This document shows positions 1-6,510 of a stretch of 13,653 nt of DNA, in pieces. Under the pieces are notes generated by a model. That model was not told the origin of the DNA. It did no database searches and saw only the letters and a list, made by a program, of their open reading frames with translations. Made by a program: the position numbers and the translations under genes. The stretch is from Rubrobacter sp. (GTDB taxonomy: Bacteria > Actinomycetota > Rubrobacteria > Rubrobacterales > Rubrobacteraceae), in the NCBI GenBank assembly GCA_016781725.1, contig JADDPU010000456.1, forward strand, positions 1 to 13,653. Reading direction: 5' to 3'. The stretch's first letter is position 1. Each line of letters begins with the position of its first letter.

Positions 1-865
1 AACCCTTTCGGAGATGCTCCAGACGGGCGCCAAGCTCTCGGGCCACCGGTCCGGGGGTTCCTTCTCCAACTTGGCGTCCGTCAACATGGGTCAGCGGCAT
101 GATACCGAGCAACGTGCTCGTGAGGAACGCCTCGTGGGCTGTCGCGAGCTCCCCGGGGCGAATCGGGCGTTCGTCCAGGGAGAGACCCGCCTGGGGTGCG
201 AGTTCGCCGAGCACAAGCTCCCGCATCGTGCCGGGCAGGACCCCCGAGGCCAGGTCCGGGGTTACTAGACTGTCTCCGAGCACGAGGAACAGGTTGGCGG
301 CGCTGGCGCAAGCCAGGTTTCCGGAGATGTTTAGCAGAAGCGCTTCATCGGCTCCACGCTCTGCCGCCTCTCGGCGGGTGAGTGCGTTTTCCAGGTAGCT
401 GAGGGACTTTATGTTCGCGAGTGGGGAGTATTCGTTGCGCGGGATGCGGCTCGTGATCGCGCGCATACCTCGCTCGTAGAGCTCCGCCGGATAGCCAGCG
501 AAGGGCCGGGCGTGGACTACCACCGAGACCTTCGGCTCCGGGTCCGGCAGGAGGCCGCGCTCCGTTGGCACGCCCCGGCTTACCGTTAGCCGTACGACGG
601 CCTCGGAGAGATCGTTGACGGCGAGCGTCTGCCGGATCGCGCTCTCAAGCTCGTCGTCTGCTGGAAGAGGCAGCCCGAGCACCGCCGCGCCGGCTCGCAT
701 CCGGGCGAGGTGGCGGTTTATCCACGGCAGCGCGCCGTCGCGGGCCCGCATCGTCTCAAAGAGCCCGTCCCCTAGAGTATAGCCCCGGTCTCGCGGATCC
801 AGCCGCGCCTCGCCCGCCGGCACCAGCCGGCCGTTGACCCACAAAATCTCGGCTTCGGGTCTCAA
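1..865 (-). CDS. pabC: Aminodeoxychorismate lyase (PabC), 3' end cut by window edge
   Basis: This is a PLP fold-type IV enzyme that converts 4-amino-4-deoxychorismate to p-aminobenzoate and pyruvate in folate synthesis. I translated the minus strand from position 865 and found an unbroken frame of 288 codons to the window edge. The N-terminus has a WVNG strand and an RGYTLGDGLFET motif near residues 27-38, typical of the family. The expected PLP lysine is K153 in NIKSLSYLEN. The C-terminal part contains FLTSTLLGIMPL, the usual fold-IV cofactor-binding loop. The start is a TTG (865-863) that overlaps the pabB stop as TTGA, with GGAG five bases upstream. There is no ATG or GTG nearby that keeps the WVNG strand. 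The length so far is close to a whole PabC, so only a few residues are probably missing. A branched-chain or D-amino-acid aminotransferase is the alternative, but the pabB linkage favours PabC. Confidence 0.88.
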   Translation of the reverse strand, partial: MRPEAEILWVNGRLVPAGEARLDPRDRGYTLGDGLFETMRARDGALPWINRHLARMRAGAAVLGLPLPADDELESAIRQTLAVNDLSEAVVRLTVSRGVPTERGLLPDPEPKVSVVVHARPFAGYPAELYERGMRAITSRIPRNEYSPLANIKSLSYLENALTRREAAERGADEALLLNISGNLACASAANLFLVLGDSLVTPDLASGVLPGTMRELVLGELAPQAGLSLDERPIRPGELATAHEAFLTSTLLGIMPLTHVDGRQVGEGTPGPVARELGARLEHLRKG

Positions 866-2277
866 CGCGTCTCCAAATCGGCTCCGAGCGCGGAGAGGAG
901 TGACCGTCCCTTCGAGATGGTCTCCTCGTATTCCGCTTCCGGGTCCGAGTCTGCGACTATCCCGCCGCCTACCTGCAGGTGGACGCGGTCGTCTTTCAAC
1001 ACCAGCGTGCGGATGGCTATGGAGGTATCCATCGCCCCGGTGAAGCTGATGTATCCGATAGCGCCGCAGTAAATCCCTCGCCGCACGGGCTCCAGCTCCT
1101 CTATGATCTCCATTGCCCGGATCTTGGGTGCCCCGGTGATCGAACCGCCCGGGAAGCAGGCCTTGAGCAAATCTACAGCGTCCAGCTCGGGCCGGAGTTC
1201 TCCGTGGACGGTGCTGACCAGGTGCCACACGGACGCATAGCCTTCGAGTCCGAACAACTCGGGCGTTCGCACCGAACCGATGCGGCAGACCTTCCCCAGG
1301 TCGTTGCGCAAGAGATCCACGATCATCAGGTTCTCTGCCCTGTCCTTCTCGCTTGAGAGCAACTCTTCGCCGAGGGCCTTGTCTTCTTCCGGCGTTCGGC
1401 TCCTGGGACGGGTGCCCTTGATCGGGCGGGTCTGCACCTCGTCTCCGTTCAACCGCAAGAATCTCTCCGGCGAAGCGCTCAGGACGGCGACGTCGCCCAG
1501 ATCCAGGTACGCCCCGTGCGGCGCGGGCGAGGTGGCCCGCAACCGCTCGTAGAGCGGCCAGACAGAGCCGCTCCACTCAGCCTCCAGGCGGTGGGAGAGG
1601 TTGACCTGGTACACGTCGCCAGCGGCGATGTACTCCTTCACCCGCCTCACGGCCTCTATGTACTCGTTTCGGGAGAAGTTCGACCTCAGCCGGAGAATGT
1701 CTCGACTTCTCGGCTCTTTCTGTTCGACCGGAGGACCGGTCAGTCGCTCCCGCACAGCGGCGATGCGGCGGCGCGCGGACGCTCGGTTGCCGGTCGGAAG
1801 CCCGGTCGCCATAAGCCAGTTTTCTCCCGTGAGATGGTCGGTCGCCAGCGCCCAGTCGTAGAAGCCGATATCCATCTCTGGCAGCAACCCGTCGGGGGCG
1901 TTGATCTCCGGCAGGCGCTCTAGCAGCCGACCGAGGTCGTAGCCGAAATACCCCACGGCTCCTCCGACGAACGGCGGCAGGTGTTGTAGAGGCTCTACGT
2001 GGTAGTCGGACAGCAGGTGTCGCAGGGTCTCGAACGGATCGTCCTCAAGAACGGTCTGTCCATCCGGGTCGGCAACCTCGACGTGGCGTCCACGGCTTCG
2101 GATCACCAGGAAAGGATCGGCGGTCAGGTAAGAGTAGCGAACAGCGCGACCGTCGCCCAGGCCGTTATCCAGAAACACCGGCCTCGGCAGGTCGAGCAAT
2201 CGTCGCACGGCCTCGTAAGCGGGCATGGGCACCTGTTCCACGACGAGCGTCGTATCGATCTGCGCCGCCCCGCTCAT
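862..2277 (-). CDS. pabB: Aminodeoxychorismate synthase component I (PabB)
   Basis: PabB uses ammonia from a PabA glutaminase partner to turn chorismate into 4-amino-4-deoxychorismate, the first step of pABA synthesis for folate. The protein is 471 aa from this start. The N-terminal TrpE-like domain has GGAVGYFGYDLGRLLE. The chorismate-binding domain has VYQVNLSHR, then PIKGTRPR with K287, then LLRNDLGKV, GSITGAPKIRAMEIIEELEP and GIYCGAIGYISF. The lysine in PIKGT is the known PabB nucleophile and separates it from anthranilate synthase, which has alanine there. The frame stays open to an ATG at 2355, adding 26 poorly conserved-looking residues. I chose the ATG at 2277 because the fold begins just after it and homologues usually have short leaders. 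The 2355 start has GGAG only two bases upstream and cannot be excluded. pabC follows with a 4-bp overlap. No pabA is in the window. Confidence 0.93.
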   Translation of the reverse strand: MSGAAQIDTTLVVEQVPMPAYEAVRRLLDLPRPVFLDNGLGDGRAVRYSYLTADPFLVIRSRGRHVEVADPDGQTVLEDDPFETLRHLLSDYHVEPLQHLPPFVGGAVGYFGYDLGRLLERLPEINAPDGLLPEMDIGFYDWALATDHLTGENWLMATGLPTGNRASARRRIAAVRERLTGPPVEQKEPRSRDILRLRSNFSRNEYIEAVRRVKEYIAAGDVYQVNLSHRLEAEWSGSVWPLYERLRATSPAPHGAYLDLGDVAVLSASPERFLRLNGDEVQTRPIKGTRPRSRTPEEDKALGEELLSSEKDRAENLMIVDLLRNDLGKVCRIGSVRTPELFGLEGYASVWHLVSTVHGELRPELDAVDLLKACFPGGSITGAPKIRAMEIIEELEPVRRGIYCGAIGYISFTGAMDTSIAIRTLVLKDDRVHLQVGGGIVADSDPEAEYEETISKGRSLLSALGADLETR

Positions 2278-2355
2278 CTCTGTGGGCCGCAACTCCTGTT
2301 CTTGGGGAGCGTCGCGTGCCTCACGCTCCGGTCTGCTGAAGATCCGGGGACACAT

Positions 2356-2683
2356 CTCTCCAGGAATATCTGTCGATGCGGTGCCAGTTTCTACGTGTCA
2401 CGTTTGTCTTCGGATCCGTCATAAGCGTCGCTGCGTAATGTCATCGAAGCTCCAAGTATAAGCTGATCTGTTACCCTCCCCGGTTACTTCATACGAAGAG
2501 CGTACCGGAAGTTTAGGCTGGCGGTCGCCGGTTTTCAGCTCTCATTGTTGGTGCACGTCGACACGTACCCTCCCGACCGCGTAATCCGCAGAGCACTATG
2601 CTGCATTCGCCATTGGCAGGAAGGATTCCTCATTCGGAACACGCCTTTAGCAAGAGCGGGTTTTGCCGCTGGCCGTACCCGGG
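2356..2683. other. Divergent intergenic region between pabB and the thiamine leader
   Basis: I see no convincing gene here. The pabBC transcript must start in this stretch on the minus strand. A TATACT hexamer (minus strand, 2460-2455) is a possible -10 element, but no matching -35 sits at the right distance. Small open frames on both strands have no recognisable motif or good ribosome binding site. A short hairpin, AGCGG/CCGCT at 2655-2659 and 2666-2670, has a TTTT loop but no U-tract. Confidence 0.4.
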
Positions 2684-2713
2684 CTGGCGGCTGGCGGGGA
2701 GATCGGGTAGGAT
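2684..2713 (+). promoter_or_regulatory. Candidate promoter for the thiC operon
   Basis: A TAGGAT hexamer at 2708-2713 matches four of six bases of a TATAAT -10 box. A weak CTGGCG at 2684-2689 lies 18 bases upstream. Transcription would start near 2720, just ahead of the riboswitch, which is the position expected for an attenuated leader. The -35 match is poor, so this is inferred mainly from position. Confidence 0.25.
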
Positions 2714-2721
2714 GCGCGGTG

Positions 2722-2827
2722 CAGACCGGGGAGCTCCTGGCAAGGGGCTGAGAGGGCGCTACGAGGCTGTCAGGCCGCCGCGCCGACCCGAAGAACCTGA
2801 TCCGGGTAATGCCGGCGGAGGAAGGGT
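2722..2827 (+). promoter_or_regulatory. TPP riboswitch (THI element) upstream of thiC
   Basis: This RNA aptamer binds thiamine pyrophosphate and normally turns down thiamine synthesis genes. The conserved blocks are visible in order. GGGGAGC lies at 2728-2734. CTGAGA at 2748-2753 is the pyrimidine-sensing J3/2 sequence. A variable P3 arm is closed by GGCGC (2755-2759) with GCGCC (2780-2784). ACCTGATC lies at 2795-2802. The P5 hairpin CCGG-GTAATG-CCGG and the trailing GCGGAGGAAGG follow. P1 appears short (ACC 2725-2727 with GGT 2825-2827), so the exact ends are uncertain. It lies directly before a terminator-like hairpin and thiC, its classic target. Confidence 0.95.
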
Positions 2828-2846
2828 ATGAATCCATACGTTGATA

Positions 2847-2889
2847 GGGCGTCCGGAGCTTCGGCTCCGGGTGCCCTTCCTGCTTCTCC
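2847..2889 (+). terminator. Riboswitch expression-platform hairpin, UUCG-capped
   Basis: A 13-bp stem (2847-2859 with 2864-2876) closes on a TTCG tetraloop at 2860-2863. Two of the pairs are G-U wobbles. The 3' side is followed by TTCCTGCTTCT, a pyrimidine-rich but imperfect U-tract. It begins 20 bases after the TPP aptamer and ends 30 bases before the thiC ribosome binding site. Transcription attenuation is therefore the likely mode, but the U-tract is weak and I did not find an obvious antiterminator. Confidence 0.65.
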
Positions 2890-2919
2890 GGTCCCGGGTC
2901 CGACCAAAGGAGGCAGGAG

Positions 2920-4287
2920 ATGCTTCAGTACCGCAGCGCCAGAAGACCGGGCGAGCCAGGGAAGGCCGTAACCCAGCTCCATTACGCTCGGGAAGGCGTC
3001 ATCACGGAGGAGATGCGCTTCGTGGCGGAGCGGGAGCGAATGGAGCCGGAGGTCATCCGGGACGAGGTGGCGCGCGGGCGCATGATCATACCCGCCAACG
3101 TCAACCACACCTCTCTGGAACCCATGTGCATCGGCAAGGCCGCGCGCGTCAAGATCAACGCCAACATCGGCAACTCCCAGACCACCTCGGAGATAGACGC
3201 GGAGATCGAGAAGCTCCAGACATCCATCAAGTACGGCGCCGACACGGTCATGGACCTCTCCTCCGGCGGCGACATCCCGAGGATCCGTCGGGCGATCATA
3301 GAGGCGAGTCCGGTCCCCATCGGGACCGTCCCGATCTACGAGGTCATAAGCCGGGTAAAGAGCCCGGAGGAGATGAGCGGAGACCTCTTCCTGGAGGTCA
3401 TAGAGGAGCAGGCCGAGCAGGGCGTGGACTACATGACGATCCACGCCGGGGTGCTGCTCCAGCACCTGCACCTGGTCCAGAGCCGCATAACGGGGATCGT
3501 CTCGCGCGGTGGAGGACTACTGGCGAAGTGGATGGTCCATCACATGAAACAGAACCCGCTGTACGAGCGGTTCGACGAGATACTGGAGATCTGCCGCCGC
3601 CACGACGTCTCGATCTCTTTGGGCGACGGGCTCCGTCCCGGCAGCGTCGCCGACGCCTCGGACGACGCCCAGTTCGCCGAACTGCGCACTTTAGGAAAAC
3701 TCACCGAGCGCGCCTGGGAGAGAGACGTGCAGGTCATGATCGAGGGTCCTGGGCACATCCCGCTCGACCAGCTGGAGGAGAACGTGCGGCTCCAACAGGA
3801 GATCTGCCACGAGGCGCCCTTCTACACCCTCGGTCCCCTCGTCACGGACATCGCGCCCGGCTACGACCACATAACGAGCGCCATCGGGGCCGCCGTTATC
3901 GGCTGGCACGGGACCTCCATGCTCTGCTACGTGACCCCCAAGGAGCACCTCGGCCTCCCGAACGCAGAGGACGTGAAGCAGGGTCTCATCGCCTACCGCA
4001 TCGCCGCCCACGCCGCGGACATCGCCCGCGGACGGCCCGGAGCGCGCGATTGGGATGACGAGCTCTCCCGTGCCCGCTACGCATTCGACTGGAGGCGTCA
4101 GTTCGAGCTCGCCCTCGACCCGGAGACCGCGCAGGCCATGCACGACGAGACGCTACCAGACGACTACTTCAAGACGGCGGAGTTCTGCTCGATGTGCGGC
4201 CCCAAGTTCTGCCCGATGCACAACTTCCGAGACGTGGACTGGAGCGCCCTCAAGAAGGTCGCCGACCGTCTGCCCGCCGGTAGCTAG
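2920..4287 (+). CDS. thiC: Phosphomethylpyrimidine synthase ThiC, short form
   Basis: ThiC is a radical-SAM enzyme that rearranges aminoimidazole ribotide into hydroxymethylpyrimidine phosphate, the pyrimidine half of thiamine. The protein is 455 aa. It has the conserved core: PANVNHTSLEPMCIG near residue 63, NANIGNS, SGGDIP, DYMTIHAGV, SRGGGLLAKWM, GDGLRPG, EGPGHIPLDQ, GWHGTSMLCYVTPKEHLGLP, and the C-terminal cluster motif CSMCGPKFC with cysteines 423, 426 and 431. That CX2CX4C binds the 4Fe-4S cluster. It lacks the extra N-terminal domain of the roughly 630-aa E. coli type, as is usual for the shorter forms. The ATG has a strong AAAGGAGG site at 2906-2913, six bases upstream. The TPP riboswitch in front should repress it. 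bluB starts two bases after the stop. Confidence 0.98.
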   Translation: MLQYRSARRPGEPGKAVTQLHYAREGVITEEMRFVAERERMEPEVIRDEVARGRMIIPANVNHTSLEPMCIGKAARVKINANIGNSQTTSEIDAEIEKLQTSIKYGADTVMDLSSGGDIPRIRRAIIEASPVPIGTVPIYEVISRVKSPEEMSGDLFLEVIEEQAEQGVDYMTIHAGVLLQHLHLVQSRITGIVSRGGGLLAKWMVHHMKQNPLYERFDEILEICRRHDVSISLGDGLRPGSVADASDDAQFAELRTLGKLTERAWERDVQVMIEGPGHIPLDQLEENVRLQQEICHEAPFYTLGPLVTDIAPGYDHITSAIGAAVIGWHGTSMLCYVTPKEHLGLPNAEDVKQGLIAYRIAAHAADIARGRPGARDWDDELSRARYAFDWRRQFELALDPETAQAMHDETLPDDYFKTAEFCSMCGPKFCPMHNFRDVDWSALKKVADRLPAGS

Positions 4288-4289
4288 AG

Positions 4290-5009
4290 ATGTCCGAAGC
4301 AAATGCCGGGAGGAGCGCTCCGGCGCTCCTCCCGGATGGCGAGTTCCCATCGGAAGCCAAGAACGGCGTCTACGCCGCGATCTTCGGCCGCCGCGACATC
4401 CGGGCCTTCCGGCCAGACCCTATCCCCGACGAAACTCTCGCCCGCATCCTCACCGCCGCCCACCATGCTCCCTCCGTCGGATTCATGCAACCCTGGGACT
4501 TTATCCTCATCCGCGATAAAGAGACCCGCAGGCGCGTCAAGGACCTCTCCGACCGTGAGCGACGGGCTGCCGCATGTTTCTTCGAAGAGCCTCGCCGCTC
4601 CAAATACCTCTCGATGAAGCTCGAAGGTATCCTGGACGCTCCGTTGAATCTTTGCGTGACCTGCGATCCCACCCGCGGCGGCCCACAGGTCTTGGGACGC
4701 AACAGCATCCCCGAGACCGACGTCTACAGCACCTGCCTCGCCGTCCAGAACCTCTGGCTCGCCGCCCGCGCGGAGGGGGTTGGGGTCGGCTGGGTGAGCA
4801 TCCTCCGGAACGCCGAGCTGCGAGAGATCCTCGGCATACCCCACCACGTCATCCCCGTCGCTTACCTGTGCGTGGGCTACCCGAGAGACGGGTTTCCCGA
4901 TGAACCTGTGCTCCAGACGAACGGTTGGCGCAAGCGTCTCCCGCTCGACTCTCTGGTGCGCCGCGAAGCCTGGGACGCAGATTTGGACCGGCCGCCGGGG
5001 AATCCGTAA
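4290..5009 (+). CDS. bluB: 5,6-dimethylbenzimidazole synthase BluB
   Basis: BluB is an oxygen-dependent enzyme of the nitroreductase-like fold. It fragments reduced FMN to give 5,6-dimethylbenzimidazole, the lower ligand of vitamin B12. The protein is 239 aa. Recognisable blocks are GRRDIRAFRPDPIP, APSVGFMQPWDFI, KLEGILDAPLNLCVTCD, SIPETDVYSTCLAVQNLWLA and EGVGVGWVSI. D36 and S170 match the spacing of the two catalytic residues known in Sinorhizobium BluB (D32, S167). The start ATG follows the thiC stop by two bases and has no strong Shine-Dalgarno sequence, so translation is probably coupled to thiC. Cobalamin genes are absent from the window. An ordinary nitroreductase is the alternative, but the DAPLNLCVTCD and SIPETD blocks point to BluB. 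Confidence 0.93.
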   Translation: MSEANAGRSAPALLPDGEFPSEAKNGVYAAIFGRRDIRAFRPDPIPDETLARILTAAHHAPSVGFMQPWDFILIRDKETRRRVKDLSDRERRAAACFFEEPRRSKYLSMKLEGILDAPLNLCVTCDPTRGGPQVLGRNSIPETDVYSTCLAVQNLWLAARAEGVGVGWVSILRNAELREILGIPHHVIPVAYLCVGYPRDGFPDEPVLQTNGWRKRLPLDSLVRREAWDADLDRPPGNP

Positions 5010-5117
5010 AAAGATATGTATACACGAACGCGAGCAAGGCGACAGAAACGGGTCTTCGGCAAAGGCTATTCTCGGTGGTGAGATGAACGAAGATTTGGTG
5101 GACGTGGCGTTCGCACC

Positions 5118-5134
5118 CCCTGCCTCGGGCAGGG
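5118..5134 (+). repeat. Inverted repeat, 7-bp hairpin with TCG loop
   Basis: CCCTGCC at 5118-5124 pairs perfectly with GGCAGGG at 5128-5134 around a three-base loop. There is no U-tract after it, so it is not a standard terminator. It may be part of a leader RNA fold in front of bioY. Confidence 0.5.
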
Positions 5135-5140
5135 ACGGCG

Positions 5141-5172
5141 CGAGGAGAGTAGGACCACTGACAACCTCCTCG
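5141..5172 (+). repeat. Inverted repeat, 7-bp stem with 18-nt loop
   Basis: CGAGGAG at 5141-5147 pairs perfectly with CTCCTCG at 5166-5172. It lies six bases after the previous hairpin and ends about 54 bases before the bioY start. No U-tract follows. The AGGAG in the 5' arm could also compete with the real bioY ribosome binding site, but this is speculation. Confidence 0.4.
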
Positions 5173-5225
5173 GCGCATCGGGCGCGTAGCGCTCCAGAGC
5201 CGCCGGGGCTAGAAGAGGAGAGAGT

Positions 5226-5788
5226 ATGAATACAGCAGTGATGACGAGGGCTGCCTTGATGGCTGCGGTAATGGCGGTGGCGGCCCAGATCTCGGTGCCT
5301 TTGCCCTTCACCCCTGTTCCGTTCACGATGGGAGTGGTGGCACTGATCCTCTCGGGTCTGCTGCTCGGACCGCGTTACGGGGCTCTGGCACTGGCGATCT
5401 ACCTGCTCATCGGAGCGGTGGGCGTACCGGTCTTCGCCAATTTCTCCGGCGGACTGGGGCACATACTTGGTCCCACGGGCGGCTACCTCATCTCATACCC
5501 GTTCGCGGCTACCATCGCCGGGCTCGCCGCCGGACCAATTCATTGCTCCTCGCGCGGGCGCGGCATGGTTTTTGGCACGTTGTGGGGTTTTCTGGCGCTT
5601 GCGGTGATCTACGCGCTTGGGGTCCTCTGGCTCTCGGTACAGTCGCAGCTACCCATCGGGGTCGCCGTTGCCCAGGGGGAGTACTGCCCTTCGTGCTGTT
5701 CGACCTGATCAAGGTGGTCCTCGCTGCGACAATAGCGATCGCCGTCGCGCCACAGACCTCCGCCGTGCATGCAACGAGTAGGTCGTAG
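5226..5788 (+). pseudogene. bioY: BioY biotin transporter S-component, broken by a -1 frameshift
   Basis: BioY is the biotin-binding membrane subunit of ECF-type uptake systems. The first frame (to a stop at 5708) encodes an N-terminal helix, then QISVPLPFTPVPFTMG, LLLGPRYGALALAIYLL, GLGHILGPTGGYLISYP and further hydrophobic helices, all typical of BioY. The conserved C-terminal end, GVLPFVLFDLIKVVLA, lies in the next frame and runs to a TAG at 5786-5788. The frames meet at a G5 run (5675-5679). One extra G there restores a 187-aa protein of normal BioY length. It could be a sequencing or assembly error in a homopolymer, a real mutation, or a recoding site. A good Shine-Dalgarno precedes the ATG. 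No EcfA or EcfT genes are in the window. Confidence 0.85.
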
Positions 5789-5822
5789 AGCGGCGGCCAG
5801 CGGGATGAGTATCGGATGGCGC

Positions 5823-5829
5823 GGGGAGG
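5823..5829 (+). promoter_or_regulatory. Ribosome binding site deciding the tenI start
   Basis: GGGGAGG lies six bases before a CTG codon at 5836. This is the only strong Shine-Dalgarno sequence near the 5' end of the TenI/ThiE frame. It supports a non-standard CTG start that keeps the N-terminal LITDR strand. Confidence 0.45.
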
Positions 5830-5835
5830 CGGCTC

Positions 5836-6510
5836 CTGCTGACACGTAACTTCTGCATACACCTCATAACCGACCGCAAGACGGTGCGCGGAGACCTGAT
5901 CGAAGTGGTTCGCGCCGCCCTGCGCGGCGGGGTGGACCGGGTGCAGATCCGGGAAAAGGATGGTCCGGCCCGCAATCTTTACGAGACTGTCCTTCGGATT
6001 ATCCCCGCCGCGCAGGGGACCGGGGCTGGAGTACTGGTGAACGACCGGGTGGACGTGGCGCTCGCCACCGGCGCGGACGGTGTCCACCTCGCCGCCAAGA
6101 GCCTGCCGCCCTACGTGGCCCGCGAGCTCGTCGGGGAGCGTAAGGTCGTGGGCGTCTCGGTCCACGGCCTCGATGAAGCCCTCCACGCCGCCTGGGAGGG
6201 CGCGGACTACGTCACCTTCGGCCACGTCTACCCCACTGCCTCCAAGCCGGGGTTGCCGCCGCGCGGGCTGCGGGAGCTGGCAGAGGTCGTCGAGTCGGTA
6301 GAGGTGCCGGTCTTGGCCATCGGCGGGATCGACCGCTCCAACGTCGTCGAGGTCCTGAGGACGGGCGCGAGCGGCGTCTGCGTCGTCTCGGCGATCCTGG
6401 CCGCGCCGGACCCGGAGAAGGCGGCTCGCGAGCTGCGCGAAGAGATCGACGGCTCGGGACTGCACCCGAAGCATCCCTTCAACGAAACCGGAGCGAAAGG
6501 AGCGAGATGA
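5836..6510 (+). CDS. tenI: ThiE/TenI-family protein, most like thiazole tautomerase TenI
   Basis: The fold is the ThiE-type TIM barrel. Residues include LITDR at the N-terminus, VQIREKD, VNDRVDVALATGADGVHL, VGVSVHGLDEAL, FGHVYPTASKPGLPPRG, AIGGI and VVSAI. True ThiE enzymes usually have GP(I/V)(F/Y)PT at the fifth block. Here it is GHVYPT, with H130 in the place of the TenI catalytic histidine, and the GVSVHGLDEALHAA run also resembles Bacillus TenI. TenI aromatises the ThiG thiazole product, which suits its place directly before thiSG. ThiE activity cannot be excluded. The frame has no ATG, GTG or TTG upstream of a GTG at 5884, and that GTG would delete the LITDR strand. I propose CTG 5836, preceded by GGGGAGG, giving 224 aa. 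The stop overlaps the thiSG start as ATGA. Confidence 0.8.
   Translation: MLTRNFCIHLITDRKTVRGDLIEVVRAALRGGVDRVQIREKDGPARNLYETVLRIIPAAQGTGAGVLVNDRVDVALATGADGVHLAAKSLPPYVARELVGERKVVGVSVHGLDEALHAAWEGADYVTFGHVYPTASKPGLPPRGLRELAEVVESVEVPVLAIGGIDRSNVVEVLRTGASGVCVVSAILAAPDPEKAARELREEIDGSGLHPKHPFNETGAKGAR

Larger units (their letters stand above)
5010..5225 (+). other. Structured leader between bluB and bioY
   Basis: This 216-nt gap is unusually long for the cluster. It contains two perfect 7-bp hairpins (5118-5134 and 5141-5172). It also holds an open frame from ATG 5084 that ends in TGA overlapping the bioY ATG as ATGA. I could not match it to a known riboswitch by eye: no B12 box, RFN motif or second TPP motif is present. 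A promoter is unclear, though TTGGAC at 4983-4988 with TAAAAA at 5007-5012 (18 bases apart) at the end of bluB is possible. AGAGGAG at 5214-5220 is the bioY ribosome binding site. Confidence 0.4.

Noticed and set aside
2455..2460. TATACT on the minus strand as a definite pabB promoter
   Set aside because: It is a good -10 match, but no -35 element lies at 16-19 bases, so I left it only as a weak remark in the intergenic entry.
2841..4058. Long open frame (405 codons) overlapping thiC in another frame
   Set aside because: It is rich in Arg, Gly, Pro and Ala with no recognisable motif, and it lies across a clear ThiC coding sequence and its upstream terminator. It is a high-GC shadow.
5144..5152. 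GGAGAGTAG, resembling the 5' start of a tetrahydrofolate riboswitch
   Set aside because: Only nine bases match. The following conserved core and the 3' part of that riboswitch are absent.
5010..5225. Possible cobalamin or FMN riboswitch near bluB and bioY
   Set aside because: I found no B12 box, no CCGCAACTG-type core and no RFN blocks. The position is also after bluB rather than before it.
5673..5681. Programmed -1 slippery heptamer in bioY
   Set aside because: The zero-frame codons CAG GGG GAG do not fit the classic X XXY YYZ pattern. A missing G is simpler, though slippage on the G run is not excluded.
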